64,000 nt of DNA from the NCBI GenBank assembly GCA_963920575.1, contig OY986972.1, positions 24,848,672 to 24,912,671 of the forward strand, given 5' to 3'. Shown here one piece after another: positions 1 through 11,404 of this stretch. A program made the translations under genes and the position numbers. The notes beneath the pieces are model-generated. The model saw nothing but the letters and a program-made list of their open reading frames with translations, made no database searches and was not told the origin of the DNA. Within the stretch, counting starts at the first letter, position 1. Each line of letters opens with the position of its first letter. The DNA comes from Narthecium ossifragum. Its lineage: Eukaryota; Streptophyta; Magnoliopsida; Dioscoreales; Nartheciaceae.

Positions 1-303
1 CTCGTAGCTCGCTAGTTCAGGCATCTTGGCATAAACAGAGTCTTCCGCATTATCTCCTTCTGGAGCTACACCCCCATTTTTAGCTCCCTTCTTCTCAGAG
101 ACCTTCAACACGTACTCAGGACCATTGTTTCCGATCCTGGGCAAAGATCTTCTCGACGACGGCAGCCGGCCTCGCGAGACTGGCCGGGTCGGAAGTGCTG
201 GCGGGGCATCCTTTGGCTTCTCATCTCTCAGCCGGATGGAATCCAGCATCACCTCCAACGAGCTGCGGGTGACCGTTGGCGCCATCGCTGCAGCCGACAA
301 CAT
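1..303 (-). CDS. Class VIII myosin, N-terminal coding exon (partial)
   Basis: The minus strand is open from an ATG at 303 to the window edge (101 codons, no stop), so only the amino-terminal extension of the protein is present. It reads MLSAAAMAPTVTRSSLEVML and continues with a proline/arginine segment containing PPALPTRP, SRGRLPSS and RRSLP. This order (SSLE-ML-S-R, PKD-PPALP-RP-SR-RLPS-RRSLP) is, from memory, the conserved head of plant class VIII myosins of the ATM2 type. Class VIII myosins are actin motors linked to plasmodesmata, endocytosis and the cell plate. The SH3-like region, motor head, IQ motifs and tail lie beyond the left edge. A second in-frame ATG six codons downstream could also be used. 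The exon is GC-rich, unlike its flank. Family call confident; paralogue not resolved. Confidence 0.85.
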   Translation of the reverse strand, partial: MLSAAAMAPTVTRSSLEVMLDSIRLRDEKPKDAPPALPTRPVSRGRLPSSRRSLPRIGNNGPEYVLKVSEKKGAKNGGVAPEGDNAEDSVYAKMPELASYE

Positions 304-3110
304 GAGCCCGAATCCTCCAAATCCAAAACGAAAACTAAAGCAAAATCCTAAATTCCCAAATCAATTATCAATCCTGCCCAATCACAAGACAAACTTAAAC
401 ACCAGGCTTCACCAATCATGAGCTCAAACACGCGCACTGAGCATTCTCTATCAAAACTAAATTGAAAAATCGTTGCTTCTCAACAATTCCTGCAACGAAG
501 AATGATAAAATCCTGAACCCAACTCCTAAAATCCTAAACGAAGTACCACCTTTACCAAACAAGACGAAGAATTCTAACACTCCTAGACCCAAAAACACAC
601 ACTTTTCAGAATATCCATCAAAGAACTGATCCCGTCGTCTAGCCAATAGAGAAACCAATCAATTCGAAAGGGAACAAAACGCGAGATATATCGGACAAGA
701 AACCAAGCTCGAGGTAACAAAAAGCTTCGATTTTTCGAAGAGATGGAAGGAGAAAGAGCGTCTACGATGTGAATGTATTGGGGATGGAGAAGAGAAATTG
801 GATCTGGAAAACCCTATCCCTAAATCCTAATAACCCTAACCTCAACTTTTGAAGGCCGTTGAGGAGATGAGTGGGTGCCAAAAGGTGTCGCGTGGAAGGG
901 AGATTTTAGGAGTTTTCTTCGCAATAAATTCAAATTTCCGACGTGGGCCCCCGTCAATTAAAAAACAATTTTACTCTAATTTTCGGATGCAGTAAAGCCC
1001 ACGAAAACAACATCCATGGGTATCCCCGCATGAGGGCTAACGCTGATCGCGGCCCGTAACCGTCCGATTGCTCATTAACTCGGAAGTTAGAATCCCAACG
1101 CGGAAGTGTGATACCTGGTACATTGCCCGCACTATGCGGCCGTGATTAGCACGGAATGGCTGTGAGGTTGTTGTTGGTGTGATATCAGTTTGTTATAAGC
1201 TTTGGCTGCCCCAACGTCTCTTTTTTAACGGTCGGAACGGCACCCACAGAGCTCCTCCGCCGGAGCGTGGGGAGCCGTTGGCGTGTTTATTAACACTTAT
1301 ACCCCTAAACTTCCGTTAATATCAAGATAAGCATACCTCGATTTTTTTCAAAAAGGGACACGAAAAGATAAAAATTACAATGACGCACTAATGCAAGATA
1401 AAATAGCGTTTTAAATAGAAGTCTTCAAGATCAAGTATCAGATAATAAAGTAATATTCTTGTTGTCTGGGGACTGACTATTTTAAATATTGATCATAGCT
1501 ACGACGTGCCTTTCACTCACAAGATGTTGTTGGTATTCTAGAGAGGATTTTATAGCTTGGATCTTATCTCATGCACATAAGAAAAATTAGCTTCATGTCG
1601 TACGTGAACGCCATAATTAAGTTGCTCAGAGAACCTTCTAAGATCAGTTGTATAGGATAGGTGAGGGATGAACCTAAGAAGGAGTGCTGAAAAATACTAG
1701 TTTTCTTGTTTCAAAGATGAGATAGAGCCATGGACAGATCTCAAGAGAATTTTTCCAAAGTTGGGTCCCTCTTTTTTAGCTTTTAACTTTGATTTCCACC
1801 CATTTATACCTTGAAGCATGAGCATGGAACATGGAAGAGAATATTTTTTTGGAGAGAAAGAGGCTTCTCATATGTGCCAACTTATATACAAACTAACTGT
1901 GGATGCGGATAGGCCATCCTCACACATGTCTTTGTGATTGGCTCCAAATCTAATTGAGGGATATGGTGTACGTTTTGATAGATGATCAATAATGTTTCTG
2001 CATGCCTATGATTTATATCCTCCTGAATTATATTAACGCATGCATGCATGACAACTATGATTTTGTAAATTGCCAGCAAACCAATGCACTTGAACTTTTG
2101 GAAGATTTCCTAGATTGAGAATATATAGAAGATAAAGACCACATTTTGGTCATTAAATTTCCAATTTGTTCCACGCAAAGCTAATATTATAGACGTTTTA
2201 AACTTTTTTTCCTTGCATACATGCTTTGCTTATATGAGCCCAGAATTCTTCCTTAATTAGTAGAGACTGATCAAAACAAGTTGTCAGACCATAAATATAT
2301 AAACTCGCTTCTTACTATGAGCTTAAGATTTTTAGCTAATTGATAAAGTTTAAGTCAATATAACTATATAAAAAGAACAGAGTGGAGAGCTTTAAACTCT
2401 TGCTGATCCTGTGTTCATATAAACAAACCCAAGTGTCCTAAATATACACCAAACTAACCTGGCCTCTGTAAAGAAAATTAGAATTATTAATTCGTAATGG
2501 GTTCTTATCTTAAGTTATAAAAGCCATCTATCCGCCCTAAAAACGGGTTAACCACACAAAAAAAGCCTTTTTTTCCCAAAAAGGCTAATGGAATCCACCT
2601 ATGTAGACTATTCTAGTAGAATTACTTATAGCTTACAATATATTTGCAATTATAATTAACTCAAAGCATGAGTATATAGCAATGATGGTTTCAAAAGAAC
2701 TGAGCTTTCCATGTATATCATGATCATAGAACCAAAGAGATGACATTGGAGCTGCCTTAGAGGACCACACACCATCATCTGTTCTTGAAGAGATAAATGA
2801 GGCATGAAGAGAAAACTATTCAGTGATCATAGTATAGGGACTACTCTCTTTAGTCCTAACTCAGTACTATATCCTATCTAGCTAGTAATAATGACGTTGA
2901 TGCATAGCCATGAAGTCTTCACTTCCAAGCAAAAGGAAAAGGACAGTATGTAGAGCATTAGACAATGACCCATTTCAAGTGAGTGCCCTTATGAAAGAAA
3001 CCATTATCACATAGCCCCTTAAAAAAATAATTAATTCACATTAAAAAAGCCCTAGGCCCCACAAAATACTCAAAATATGCGAAAGCTTATATAAATATAC
3101 AAATATTAAA
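304..3110. other. 5' leader of the myosin gene and gene-free spacer
   Basis: About 304-860 is the probable 5' leader and proximal promoter of the minus-strand myosin gene. Beyond it the sequence is AT-rich with no coding signal; short ORFs at 416-658 and 1882-2079 have no recognisable product. A G+C-richer stretch at about 1000-1290 lacks a gene. I see no RNA gene here. Confidence 0.4.
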
Positions 3111-3119
3111 AATCAAACA

Positions 3120-4000
3120 AGTCTGAAAATAATGTATACGATTTTTAACGTGAAAAACCCTTACGAATCACGATCTAAAACAGGACCATGTAGAACAATT
3201 TTGTAAAAAAAAGAGAGTATCATTACCCAAATTGATATTGGCACTCATTGTATTGACACCTCAGCTTACATGCTCATATCTTATATCGGCACTCCTTGTA
3301 TTGACACCTCAGCTACATGCCCATATCTTACACACACTTTTGCTCAGCTCCTCGAAGCATGGTCCACAACTTCTCTCTTCTTGATTTTTCGCCTACTCAC
3401 TCTGATAAATATATAAACAAGTGCTGCTTTACCTTTGAGATGCACGATCTCTCTATTGAAAGCTTGAAGGGCTCAAATAGAGGCTCTCAAAAGAATCTCT
3501 CAAGCTATCATCACTTTAGCAATTTCCTCTCAAAGTTAAGCTCCCATATATTACAATACATGCTACTCTCTCTCTCCTCTTTATAGAATTATAGGTATCT
3601 TACATGTAGGAAAACAAAAGAGTCCAATTCCTACTAAACCACTGGTCTCCTCCCAACCGATCCAATTGCTCATTCATCGATCTTAGTCGTCCGATCCAAG
3701 GATCCACAAAACTCTTCTCAAGCTCTAAAGCTACGCAGCCTCATTACTTGCACTATATGCCGTCCAAAACCGTGCTAGTTAGTATTGGTTACCCCCTGAT
3801 CACAGATTGGATAATGGATCCGTATAAAAGGATTTCTATTCGAAGAGTTATTCAATAGCGACCTCTATTATCGGATCTGGACATGGTCCGAAGCCCGAAC
3901 TTGCAACCGTGACCGCACGGACATTAGCCCACAAAAGACCCACCCATGTATTGGATCAAGTTGAGGCCCAGAAGCCCAGTGTTTAGCCCTTAGTCAATTT
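3120..4000. mobile_element. LTR-like relic (boundaries not resolved)
   Basis: The stretch opens with a motif common near plant Copia LTR ends (AACGTGAAAAACCC followed by AATCACGA) and has the Ser/Pro-free, non-coding look of an LTR. I could not find matching TG/CA ends or a target-site duplication, so this is a weak call. It lies directly upstream of the small basic gene at 4083 and may supply part of its promoter. Confidence 0.25.
3233..3333. repeat. Tandem duplication of a ~50-bp unit
   Basis: Two adjacent copies share GGCACTC(A/C)TTGTATTGACACC, then CAGCT(T)ACATG, then C(T/C)CATATCTTA. They differ by a few substitutions and one indel. Confidence 0.75.
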
Positions 4001-4082
4001 GTCAAAAGCCATAATAAGCCCAATAGAAATACTAGTCTTAGCCTTCGGGGGTAGGAGAACCGAGAACGGCTAAACCCTAGCC

Positions 4083-6568
4083 ATGGGGAAGAAGAGGAAC
4101 AAGAAGAAGACGGCCACCAGCCAGAAGGATGGCGTGGTTTCCATGGATACTTCCTGTGATGTCTCCGGAGACGCCCCTCAAGGTTTGGTTTTTCCGTCTT
4201 TATTGTTTGTAACTACTTATTTTTCCTTGACTCCTATTAATAGTTTATCTAAAGTTCGAATGTTTGTTCAATTTGCAGTCATGGATACGTCGGAAGGAAA
4301 GCCTTCGACTTTGGCAGTTCTTGGAGCTATCAGCAAGTGAGCCCTTTTTACCTCTTAGCAGTAGTTGATGCGATTGTTGTGATAGCTTTTTTCTTTGTAT
4401 GAATTGAGGAACTTGCTGGATTTTGAGGAGCTTTACTTAGTTTTAAGTTTTAAGTTTTGTTTGATTTGGGTTGACAGGGTTTTTATTGGACATTATTACA
4501 CCGTTAAGAATTGTTAGGACAAACACTTCCGAGAAAAAAATTTGCATTCGATTTGGTGTGGCCGTCATATGGTCCGCAATGTGATGCCAATGCTGAACAT
4601 AATTTGAAGCACCATTTAAGAATTCATTGCTCGAGTTATGGAACGTAGAATAGTTGAGATCTTGTGTGGTCTTAAGATTATGATTGCTCGATGTTAATTG
4701 GGCTGGAGTTCCAACTAAAAACAATATGAACCTATTCTGATAGATGGGCTATAGAGGTTTGACCTGAATGACAATTGACAAACCTAAGCATTTGTGATGA
4801 TACCGATACATTGACTTTGGCTTGGCTGTCAATGACACAATTTTGTGCTACTCTCATTTATTGGCAATCAGTATGAGCATTTTCAAGAAATCTCCTACTC
4901 ATCTTGCTGCTTTTTTCCCTACCCAATAGCTACCTGAACAAAGCTTAAAGACGGCTGGTAGCTGCCTCATAACTATTATCTCATGTTGATAAAAGGGATT
5001 GATGTTTCATTCATTAGACTAACAATTTTGGGGGCCTGTCTATTCAATCTCTCGAGCCCCGAAGAAACAACCGCAAACCCCCCCTCCTCTTCTCTCCCTC
5101 GAACCACATCTCTTTTTTTGAATCAATATATGTGGGCACCAAATATCTGTGAGGGTTCATCCACCCCAGTTATAGCATTCATTTTTATTGTGCCTAAAAT
5201 TTCTGCTTCTGCATACATTCCACGTCTTTCCGTTGTAGCTTCCTATGGAGGGACATCGCCCAAATATATTTCCGGAAACAACATTGCTTTGTCTGATTTC
5301 CTTCTCCTCTTGGTACATGGAATTTCAGGATTATAACGAAGTTAAAATCATTTTTCCAACGGCGATTTGGCTGAAAAGGAAATCAGACATCTATAAGAAG
5401 ATATACCTGTTTTAAGAATGGAAATTATTCTTGTTAATTTGTAATACTGTTTCAAGGATAGGAATTTACTGTACAGCCTTGCTATGAGGATAAAAGAGAA
5501 GAGAGAAAAAAAAATGCCACATCAGTTACTAGTCCTCTTTTGTAATTGTCCTGATCTCAATTTGCCCCCATTCTGGCAAAAAATATTTTTCGCATCATGT
5601 CACTGGGGTGAAAACGCTGCTTTATGCAAACTGTGGATTGTGTGCAGTTTATGGCTCATTATGTTTACTGGATGGGTGAATTGTTTGTGAAATGATTGAT
5701 GTATTATAGCTACCAGTTTTCTGCATATTTATATCTCAATCAGATTTTGCAGATACAATTGATATGCACTACCTTCTATAAAAATATTTGGGTTATTTAC
5801 TTTTGAGACCTTGAAAACTTCTTAAATTACAAATGTACCCTTACAATCTTTGCCTTCAAATATGTACCCCTGAAAACATTGTGATAATGTTAACCATACC
5901 CTCCGGTTACTAGCCGGTTAATATTCACGGAATATGCATGGAATATGCCTAACGTCGTTAAATAACCCTTTTGAAAAGACAATTATACCCATGGTTATGT
6001 TTCTACTCTGGTTAAGTTAGATGTAAATGGGGATGGGCAATTAAGTAATTTTGCCCACCCTGGTTATGTTTCTACTCTGGTTAAATTAGATATATGTACG
6101 GACTTGGACGGAGGGGTATGATTAATATTATCACAATGTTTTCAGGGGCACATATGTAAATGCAAAGATTGTAGGGGTACATTTGTAATTTAAGAAGTTT
6201 TCAAGGTCTCAAAAGTAAATAACCCAAAATATTTTATGCTACCAATAATGTTTCTTGCTATTTCTCACTTTTCATATGAAGATTCTTAACAGTTTGCATT
6301 TAGACTACTACGTATTTATTCTCTTTGGAGTGTTGGTCTTGGCTTATTGCTGGTGGTAGATACAAAACATGTGTGTGTTTGACTTTGATATGACATTTCT
6401 GTGCACAGAAAGATCAAGAACGGAATACCTACAAGAAGATCAAAGAACATCAAGAAGCAAAAGGCCTTAGCAAGGGCTATTTGCAATATCGAAAAATCTG
6501 AGGAAAAGGTGTTTAAAAGCAAAAGCAAAACATCGAGAACTCAATCAGCTAAGTCTTTGTATGATTAA
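4083..6568 (+). CDS. Small lysine-rich nuclear-type protein, unknown function (3 exons)
   Basis: Exons 4083-4182, 4279-4336 and 6409-6568 join in frame to a 105-residue protein. The ATG sits in a good context (CCATGGGG). Donors are GTTTGG and GTGAGC; acceptors are TTTGCAG and GTGCACAG. The protein begins MGKKRNKKKTATS, has an acidic/serine middle with two MDTS repeats (about residues 20-38), and ends in a basic helix-prone segment holding TRRSKNIKKQKALARA and a terminal SAKSLYD. The lysine/arginine clusters suggest nuclear or nucleolar targeting; this is inference. No enzyme motif is visible and I do not recognise a named family, though the basic C-terminus looks like small ribosome-biogenesis factors. 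The second intron is about 2.1 kb and contains a Mutator-type MITE. Confidence 0.7.
5790..6225. mobile_element. Mutator-type MITE inside intron 2
   Basis: A 436-bp element with long inverted repeats of more than 100 bp. The left end begins GGGTTATTTACTTTTGAGACC in reading order and the right end is its reverse complement, finishing GTAAATAACCC. It is flanked by a perfect 9-bp direct repeat AAAATATTT at 5781-5789 and 6226-6234, the TSD size of Mutator/MULE elements. No ORF is present. The centre carries two direct copies of GGTTATGTTTCTACTCTGG near 5994 and 6062. Confidence 0.9.
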
Positions 6569-7166
6569 CTTACTCTATGGAAGCAAGCCTTGTATCACAT
6601 TTCATGGAAGAAAGCGAAATGTTAGATTGATACTTCTCAGTTTAGCCATTAGTTTGTTGACTTTTCTTGTGTGTGCATTCTGATCCTTTTGCAAGTTCAT
6701 GTGGTTTTCATATTTTCTAATAACCTTTGTATGGAAAGTGCAATCTCAACAGCCTTTCGACATTCTAGACCAAATGACAGCTTTGTGCAGTTATAAAAGC
6801 TTCATCAAATGGTGCATCTGCCTTAGCAAAATTTGATGTATTCACTATAATTCTTGGTAGAGAAGCTTTTCCATGTTTCTGATGTTGTACTACTGCTGCT
6901 TGAGGTCTGTTGTTTTATCTTGTTTCTTGAACAGGGGAGTACCATGATCCTTCTTATGGTTATTGAAAATTCATTCTTTCAGTGAGTGACCAACTATAAA
7001 GAACTAAACAATGTCCTCTGATCCTTTGAAATGCTTAGGGGTTGGATTACAGGGATAATTCTAGGAGCTATATATATGGTGAGATGATAGCATAAAACAT
7101 TGTAGACATATCCGACAAAATTACAAAGTTATTATGACTTTTTTCTCTTTTCTTATACGCATTCAA
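6569..7166. other. 3' flank of the small basic gene
   Basis: AT-rich 3' UTR and spacer with no gene that I can see. It ends at the TSD of the LINE insertion. Confidence 0.4.
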
Positions 7167-7194
7167 GTCTTTCTTCCAAATACAAGAGGAGGAG

Positions 7195-8336
7195 ATGGAG
7201 AGCGCTCCTTCCCCGCCTGACAAAGGGATTCCTCATCCATCGCCGACGTGGGTGGTGTCGGGCGTTGTGGGTGGTGGCTGGTCCTAGGCGAGGGTCGCTA
7301 GCTACCTGGAGGACTTGCGGGGCCGGAGGTTGTTTTGAAGAAGATACATAGTACCTATTTTGATCGTGTTATTATCGACCCGGAGGTACTCCGTCATGGC
7401 AGGGAGAGATGGAGTGATACCATCTTTGGACGGTTTGTTGGAGGGCGAGTGGGGCTCGACTTCCTCCGGCGAAGGTTGGCAGGGCTTTGGAGAACGAAGG
7501 AGCCCTTTCTCATCACCGACAGGGTCGAGGGCCTTTTCACGTTCAAGTTTGGCAACGATGAGGACATGACCAATGTGCTCATGGGTGGTCCTTGGACGAT
7601 CGACTGGAAGATCCTCTCGTTAATCCAGTGGTGTGATGCTTTCCGACCGATTGCGGCTGATTTTGTGAAAGTTTCGGCTTAGGTGCGCGCCCCTGAGCTC
7701 CCCCATGATTATTCCGAACGGGAGGCATTGCAGTCGATGGTGGCCAAGGCTGGTACATTGCTGGTGGTGGATGCTTCAACGGCGCTGGCGGAGCGTAGTC
7801 GATTTGCTCGGGTGTGCGTTGAGGTGGACATCTCTAAACCGGCGAGGCTTTGGACAGTGGTTGGCAATGGGGTTCCAGGGGTGGACGCTGCGTGCTTTGT
7901 CCAGCCGTTCATGTACGAGAATTTGATTATTTGTTCGTTTTGTGATGGGTTTGGGCATTTTGAGGTAGCATGTGGTCAGAGGAAGACGATGTTGGAGCTC
8001 CGGAGGTTAGAAGAGAGCAGTGTGAAGCGGGCCCCGAAGACAAAGGGTGCGGCGGTGGTGAAGGCTGTAGTGGAGAGTGCTATGGAGGTTGAGACTAGCC
8101 CTGTGGAGGAGTCTGAGACGGGTGGGAGTTCTGGTGGCTGTGATGTTGCTCCAAGCGGTGATACTTTCCTCGAGGATCATGACGCCGGGGAGTGGCACAC
8201 AGTGAAGCTTCAGCCTCGCCGTGGACGAGGTGCTCCGGTGGCTAGGGTTCCGACAGGTCCTGCGTCCGGGAAGGAGAAGATGGTTGCACACCCAAGGGAT
8301 AACGGTGCGAAGATTCTTCCGGGGCATCAGGTATGA
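7195..8336 (+). pseudogene. LINE ORF1 (DUF4283 + CCHC zinc knuckle), broken
   Basis: A plausible start ATG lies at 7195, but the frame changes before 7335, from which a long open stretch runs to 8336 with one in-frame TAG at about 7680. The first part (7335-7680) has the DUF4283 pattern, including FTFKFGNDEDMTNVLMGGPW. The stop falls exactly where the family has tryptophan in a W-V-R-x-P-x-L-P motif (here followed by VRAPELP), so it looks like a TGG-to-TAG change. Downstream at about 7938-7980 is CSFCDGFGHFEVAC, a C-X2-C-X4-H-X4-C knuckle. The remainder is a low-complexity basic/acidic tail. ORF1 proteins of this kind bind element RNA; this one cannot be made whole. Confidence 0.8.
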
Positions 8337-8533
8337 CAGGAGGTGAGGTGTTTTGGTGTTTGCGCTGACTTATAATGAGGACAAAGAAAATGGTGGTGTA
8401 GGGGGGAAGGGTGTGGGAAGACAAGGAGCGAGACGAGGGTCAATGGTTGTGGCTGCTAGATGGTCCGTTGGGATCTTCTGCCTATGCTTGTCAGGTGACT
8501 CAGGTCGGTGATCATATAGAAGTGAGCTTTTTA

Positions 8534-8685
8534 GGGCGTGTTTGGCGCCGTCCCATCCCGGCAGATCCATGGGATGGGGGGACGTGGGCGGGATCCGTGT
8601 GTTTGGATCTCACACGGATCCCATTCCCTTGGGCAGATCCCATAGCGGACGTCGCTCCGCGGATCTCGTGCGTCCAAACACACCC
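8534..8685. mobile_element. PIF/Harbinger-like MITE nested in the LINE
   Basis: A 152-bp GC-rich insert with imperfect terminal inverted repeats (GGGCGTGTTTGGCG at the left; GGGTGTGTTTGGACG on the opposite strand at the right). It is flanked by TTA at 8531-8533 and 8686-8688, the 3-bp TSD of PIF/Harbinger MITEs. It is non-coding. Confidence 0.75.
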
Positions 8686-8899
8686 TTAATGGATGAGATG
8701 GGTCAATGGTGTAGGGAGTCTCTTGCTCTGTTTCTTCATCCTGATCTTGTTGAGAGTGTGTTGTCAATTCCAATCCCGCAGGGTGGGAGTTTTTGATGAA
8801 GGTGGTGAAGATGCTGCAGCTCTTGTTCGTTGCATCCGCTGGCAGGTGAAGGAATTTTTAATGTTGAAACCTGTTGTGTCTGGTGTGGTGTTACATGTC

Positions 8900-9223
8900 C
8901 AGGGGCGTGGGATGTTGTGCACATCCAATCTGATGCCTCCAGGGGAGTTGGAGTTAATGGGCCTGTTGGCCTGGCCCGCCTGAGTGTTGTTTGCTGGGAT
9001 GGAAATGGAGAGAATAGGTGGGAAGGCTACGCCTTGGACGTCAGCATCCTCGATTGTTCAGGCGGAATTGAAGGCTATCTCGTTTGCTTCGACGGAGGCT
9101 AAGCATAGGAAGAACAGGGTATTCTCTCCAAATGTGACTCGAAACAAGCTGCGGTGTATTTCCCACGAGAGCGAAATGTTAGAGCGGACGAGATCGCTCA
9201 TTTCTCTCGTAGTTGATTGTAGT
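8900..9223 (+). pseudogene. LINE ribonuclease H remnant
   Basis: Frame fragments show the plant-LINE RNase H pattern: IQSDASRGVGVNG at about 8922-8960, LSVVCWDGNGE after it, and in another frame the C-terminal signature CDSKQAAVYFPRERNVRADEIA near 9130-9200, comparable to the usual D-S-x-x-A and P-R-E-x-N-x-x-A-D-x-x-A motifs. The pieces lie in different frames, so the domain is inactive. This supports placing the 3' end of a LINE here, next to its poly(A). Confidence 0.65.
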
Positions 9224-9368
9224 TGGTATGTATAGCGTTGGCTCATCTTGTTAAAAGTGTATTTCCCATGAGAGCGAAATGTTAGAGCGGACAAGATCGC
9301 TCGTAGTTGATTGTAGTTAGTATGTAGATCAGTCATCGGGAATGTCAGCTTTGGCTCATCTTGTCAAA
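9155..9368. repeat. Direct duplication at the LINE 3' end
   Basis: Two adjacent copies start GTGTATTTCCCA(C/T)GAGAGCG and end GGCTCATCTTGT(T/C)AAAA; the break is near 9257. The copies differ by small indels. The second copy leads straight into the poly(A). Confidence 0.8.
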
Positions 9369-9947
9369 AAAAAAAAAAAAGGGGTCTTTCTTCCCAATAA
9401 AACAAAATCTAGACTATTGATCAATGCAAACATCACCAACTACAATAATTTCAAGTATTATTGCTTAAAGTCACAAGCTTAAATCATTGAGTTCTCTACT
9501 TCCTGATTACGGATTGTTAGAGTACACATTAAGTTAAACCTTCTCTAATCTTGGACATGTCAGTATCACCAGTTAATCACGCAACTGGTGGTGGAGAACT
9601 GAACTTGCACGTTTATAGAATTATATAGATAGCCTTTATGTGGATTGCATGCATCCTCTCTTGCCGCAGTTCTTCACCATGAAATATAGTTTTATCATCA
9701 ACTAATCAAAAATGGAAGGAAAAAAAAGAAAGAAAGGGATGTATCCATCGTTGTTCAATGATCTATTTATTTTTCCCTTTTTTTTTGAGAGAGAATGAGC
9801 CTGGGCTTTCATATATTAAATAAATAGACAACCGGACTATAATAAGAGAGGGAGATCCCATAGTCACAAAATTGATAGAGATCTAAAGGTACTTGCAACT
9901 TTGGGTTGGAGGTTTGCTTTCCCAAAGGGAGAAAGCGACCTTATATT

Positions 9948-10846
9948 CTACATACTATTGTAGGAGAGCTGCTTCTCCCACTCAAAATTTTCCACTTATG
10001 CCCCTCTGTCCTTCCTATGCCGTAATAGTTGACCTTTCCTTCTTCTTCTTTTTTAAGTTTTGTTTCTTTTGCTTTGTCATTAGTTTAATTTTTTTATCTG
10101 TTTTTTATTCTTTTTTTATTATCAAATTTATTTCTTTTTTGTTATCAATTTTATTTTATTTTTGGATAAACAGTTTCTTTACTATACATTTGTGATCTTA
10201 GGTTTATTTTTTTATTGTAGATTTTGAGAGTCAAAATTTATAAAAAATTTTAAAAGTATAAAAATATGAATCAAAATAAAAAGTATATATATGAAAATAA
10301 CAACAATACTAACGGTTAAAAAGTGTATCGTGTTCTGTGAAAAGTCTTCTATGTCAATATTGATTTAACCATCTTCAGGGAAGAGTACATGTAACAATAC
10401 ACCAAAAAGAGATACATAAAAGTATATAAAAAAAAAATTCTAATCAATATTGTCTCCAAATTCTGCTCCCGGTGCATTTGGTGATGTACCTATTATTTCG
10501 TACCACAAATAAAAGTGTCATTGATATGCTAAAAACATTATAATTGACACTAATATGCAAAATACAACATGGAATATCATTAATATATAAATTACTCAGA
10601 AATAATAATAATAAATTGATTTAAAAATAAACAAAACTAATATAAAAAAATAAAACTAAATAAAAATTAAACAAAACTAAAGAAAATGAAAAAAAGACAC
10701 ACAAAAAGAGTAGGGGAATTAAACAAAAGTAAAAAAGAAAAAAAGAAAAGAAAATGAAACAAAGGGTATAATAGGAAAGTAGGGGGGGGGGGGGAGGACA
10801 GTGGAGGGGGGTGGGAGTAGCAATTTCCTATTGTAGTGGGAGCCAA
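9948..10846. mobile_element. Possible degenerate foldback/MITE
   Basis: The left end (ACTATTGTAGGAGAGCTGC then TTCTCCCAC) resembles the reverse complement of the right end (ACTACAATAGGAAATTGC then TACTCCCAC). The left half is T-rich and the right half A-rich, as in long inverted repeats that have decayed. No TSD was found. Boundaries are approximate. Confidence 0.35.
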
Positions 10847-11404
10847 CTTCAGTAGGTAACATGATAAAGTTGAAGCTGCACCATCTTAATCTTGCTTCAC
10901 CCTTTCCTACTCATCCTTCATGCTCATCGTTTGCTTATTGTCAACCATTTTGTCTTGATGTTTAAGTGAGGCAGGTTTCCATTTTAATCAAACCAAAAAC
11001 AAATTGAATAACTTTTAGCAAGAACTTGTGAACAGACCATCAACTTTTAGCCTCTCCTTTTGTTGATTTTTTAAGTTATAATTAAATTAACCCGGTGTCA
11101 AGATGAAAGGCCTGATTCATTTAAGTAAATTGAAAGACACGTTGCAATATCAAAATGCCACGACCCTTTAAAAAAAAGAAGAAGAAGAAGAAGGAGCGGC
11201 CTTATTGAATCTTGAAGTAAATAAACTCATTCTTTTCCTCCGGCTTAAGGTTTTGGGTTGACCGGTGAAGTTAACAATTCTTTACTTCGATTCCCAAGGG
11301 ATCCAATAAGAAAGGGAAACCAATCCCCCCTCTATCTTGGTGGCACCACTTCCAATGAAGACTTAAAGGGAGCGATCTAATCTTATAAAACATGATTTTC
11401 TTTC

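Larger units (their letters stand above)
7183..9383 (+). mobile_element. LINE-derived retroelement with internal deletion
   Basis: The insertion is bounded by GTCTTTCTTCCAAATA (7167-7182) and GTCTTTCTTCCCAATA (9384-9399), a 16-bp TSD with one mismatch. It ends in a 15-A tract at 9366-9380, as expected for target-primed reverse transcription. It keeps an ORF1-like gag region (DUF4283 plus zinc knuckle) and the ribonuclease H tail, but the endonuclease and reverse transcriptase parts of ORF2 are absent. Total length is 2.2 kb, against several kb for intact plant LINEs. A 152-bp MITE lies inside at 8534-8685. Confidence 0.85.
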
